Origin: Mucilaginibacter flavus
GTDB taxonomy: Bacteria; Bacteroidota; Bacteroidia; Sphingobacteriales; Sphingobacteriaceae
Direction of reading: 5' to 3'
Assembly (NCBI RefSeq): GCF_030409315.1
Contig: NZ_JAUFPS010000025.1
Span: 1 to 64,000 of the forward strand
DNA: 64,000 nt
Part shown: piece by piece, positions 63,332 to 64,000 of the stretch
How the letters are laid out: each line of letters opens with the position of its first letter
How positions within the stretch are numbered: the first letter of the stretch is position 1
The notes under the pieces: model-generated
Seen by the model: only the letters and a program-made list of their open reading frames with translations
Database searches by the model: none
Told to the model about the DNA's origin: nothing
Translations under genes and position numbers: made by a program

Positions 63332-64000
63332 TTACAACGTGGGTTTAGCATCGGCAGTTACACTGGCCGAGATATCGCCACCGGCTGCCACCCTAATGGT
63401 TTTACCTATCGGTGCGCGGTTACCTTCCAGGTTGTTCCATATTTTTAAATCGTGCACTTCGCAGCCAAATAAATCGGCTATGCCGGCCAAAGTTTCACCT
63501 TTTTTAACTTTATGAAAGGTGGTTATCTTTCTATCTGTTTTGCCGGTTTCTACAAAAGCCGCACGCGTTACCGGGGCGGGCGTAGCAGCATAAACCGGCG
63601 CGGGTTTGGCAAATTCCATTGGCGCTACCGCGTCTCCGGCACTATTCAACACGTTGTATAAAGCAGCAAAATTTTCTTTTGAGGTTTGTGGTAAAATTAA
63701 CCTGCGTGGCGCCTTAGGCGTACCGTTTACAATTAACCTGCGGTAAGCCGGATTAAGAATAGTGATCTCGCCGACGCCTACGTTTAAGGCGCGGGCAACA
63801 TTACTTAACGATACAAACTTTTTAACCATCACGGTGTCCGTTTTTATGGAAAAGTTGCAGGCCTGCGCGGTTATATTATGCTTGCCAAAATAATTCATTA
63901 CGTAATTCATGGCGATAAAAGCGGGTACGTAACCACGTGTTTCGGCAGGCAGGTATTGGCGAATAGTCCAGAAATCGCTTCCAGCCCCTGCTTTTTCCAT
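63332..64000 (-). CDS. Lytic transglycosylase C-terminal part with LysM domains (gene runs off the window)
   Basis: The visible 222 residues begin inside the catalytic domain: FWTIRQYLPAETRGYVPAFI is the typical late part of MltD-type SLT domains. The ATG at the window edge is therefore very likely internal, with the gene continuing beyond 64000. A segment with a LysM-like motif (SLSNVARALNVGVGEITILNP, about 65-88) and a second LysM (HKVKKGETLAGIADLFGCEV, about 160-180) follow. Such enzymes cleave peptidoglycan and the LysM domains bind it. The end is followed by a strong terminator. Confidence 0.82.
   Translation of the reverse strand: MEKAGAGSDFWTIRQYLPAETRGYVPAFIAMNYVMNYFGKHNITAQACNFSIKTDTVMVKKFVSLSNVARALNVGVGEITILNPAYRRLIVNGTPKAPRRLILPQTSKENFAALYNVLNSAGDAVAPMEFAKPAPVYAATPAPVTRAAFVETGKTDRKITTFHKVKKGETLAGIADLFGCEVHDLKIWNNLEGNRAPIGKTIRVAAGGDISASVTADAKPTL

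Noticed and set aside
1-64000. tRNA, rRNA or CRISPR arrays
   Set aside because: No cloverleaf with a T-loop, no rRNA core sequence, and no spaced direct repeats were seen; the short repeats are contiguous or palindromic, not CRISPR-like.

Overview
The window looks like a chromosome segment of a member of the Bacteroidota, most likely Sphingobacteriaceae (Mucilaginibacter or Pedobacter type). Supporting evidence is the TTTG / TAnnTTTG promoter style (best at blaI and maeB), SprA of the type IX secretion/gliding machinery encoded beside ruvA, the miaB - sigma54 regulator - lptE - secG - groES - groEL gene order, ClpC/ClpS, a MoxR-DUF58 block, and several exported proteins with carboxypeptidase-like regulatory domains. 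No rRNA, tRNA or CRISPR array was recognised. Most of the window is ordinary chromosomal backbone of roughly low-40s percent GC by eye, with a few AT-rich accessory genes.

Layout. 1-2.6 kb: a BlaI/BlaR1-like (M56) sensor pair with a promoter flanked by two operator palindromes. 2.7-5.4 kb: recN and fabI separated by paired short-unit repeats. 5.4-8.4 kb: a lipoprotein and two paralogous exported proteins. 8.4-13.2 kb: clpC diverging from the ABC-F gene ettA. 13.3-15.2 kb: an AT-rich ATPase plus Toprim-like pair, a candidate defence operon. 15.4-18.5 kb: ilvE, a histidine phosphatase, clpS and a glycine-rich exported protein. 18.8-25.4 kb: two very large MG2/TonB-plug proteins with the remnant of a third between them. 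25.7-28.6 kb: dcd, then a PPTase-lipB-SGNH operon. 28.6-30.5 kb: an IS1182-type element sitting in the centre of a palindrome. 30.7-32.1 kb: sdaA. 32.2-40.1 kb: small membrane proteins, RDD, SpoIIM, DUF4129, DUF4350, MoxR and DUF58. 40.2-41.2 kb: an AT-rich predicted nuclease flanked by repeats. 41.4-47.3 kb: mscS, groEL/groES, secG, an unknown gene and lptE. 47.3-50.5 kb: a sigma54 activator, a four-helix-bundle gene inside terminal inverted repeats, and miaB. 50.6-64 kb: an AsmA-like protein, a YcxB-like protein, sprA, ruvA, maeB and the end of a LysM transglycosylase.

The most unusual signal is not a single gene. At about ten places a short array of phased 7- or 8-base units starts on, or within a few bases of, a stop codon (recN, fabI, the 17.7 kb gene, dcd, sdaA, mscS, groEL, groES, miaB and the four-helix gene). 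Several arrays come as inverted pairs. One pair (31 bp, one mismatch) exactly brackets a four-helix-bundle gene, giving a 440-bp element that abuts the miaB stop codon. In addition, two palindromic elements have entered coding sequence in frame: 75 bp in recN and 105 bp, with a cloverleaf-like fold, in miaB. These resemble in principle the Rickettsia palindromic elements. The other candidates for new biology are the ATPase/Toprim pair and the repeat-flanked PD-(D/E)XK nuclease with homing-endonuclease-type repeats.
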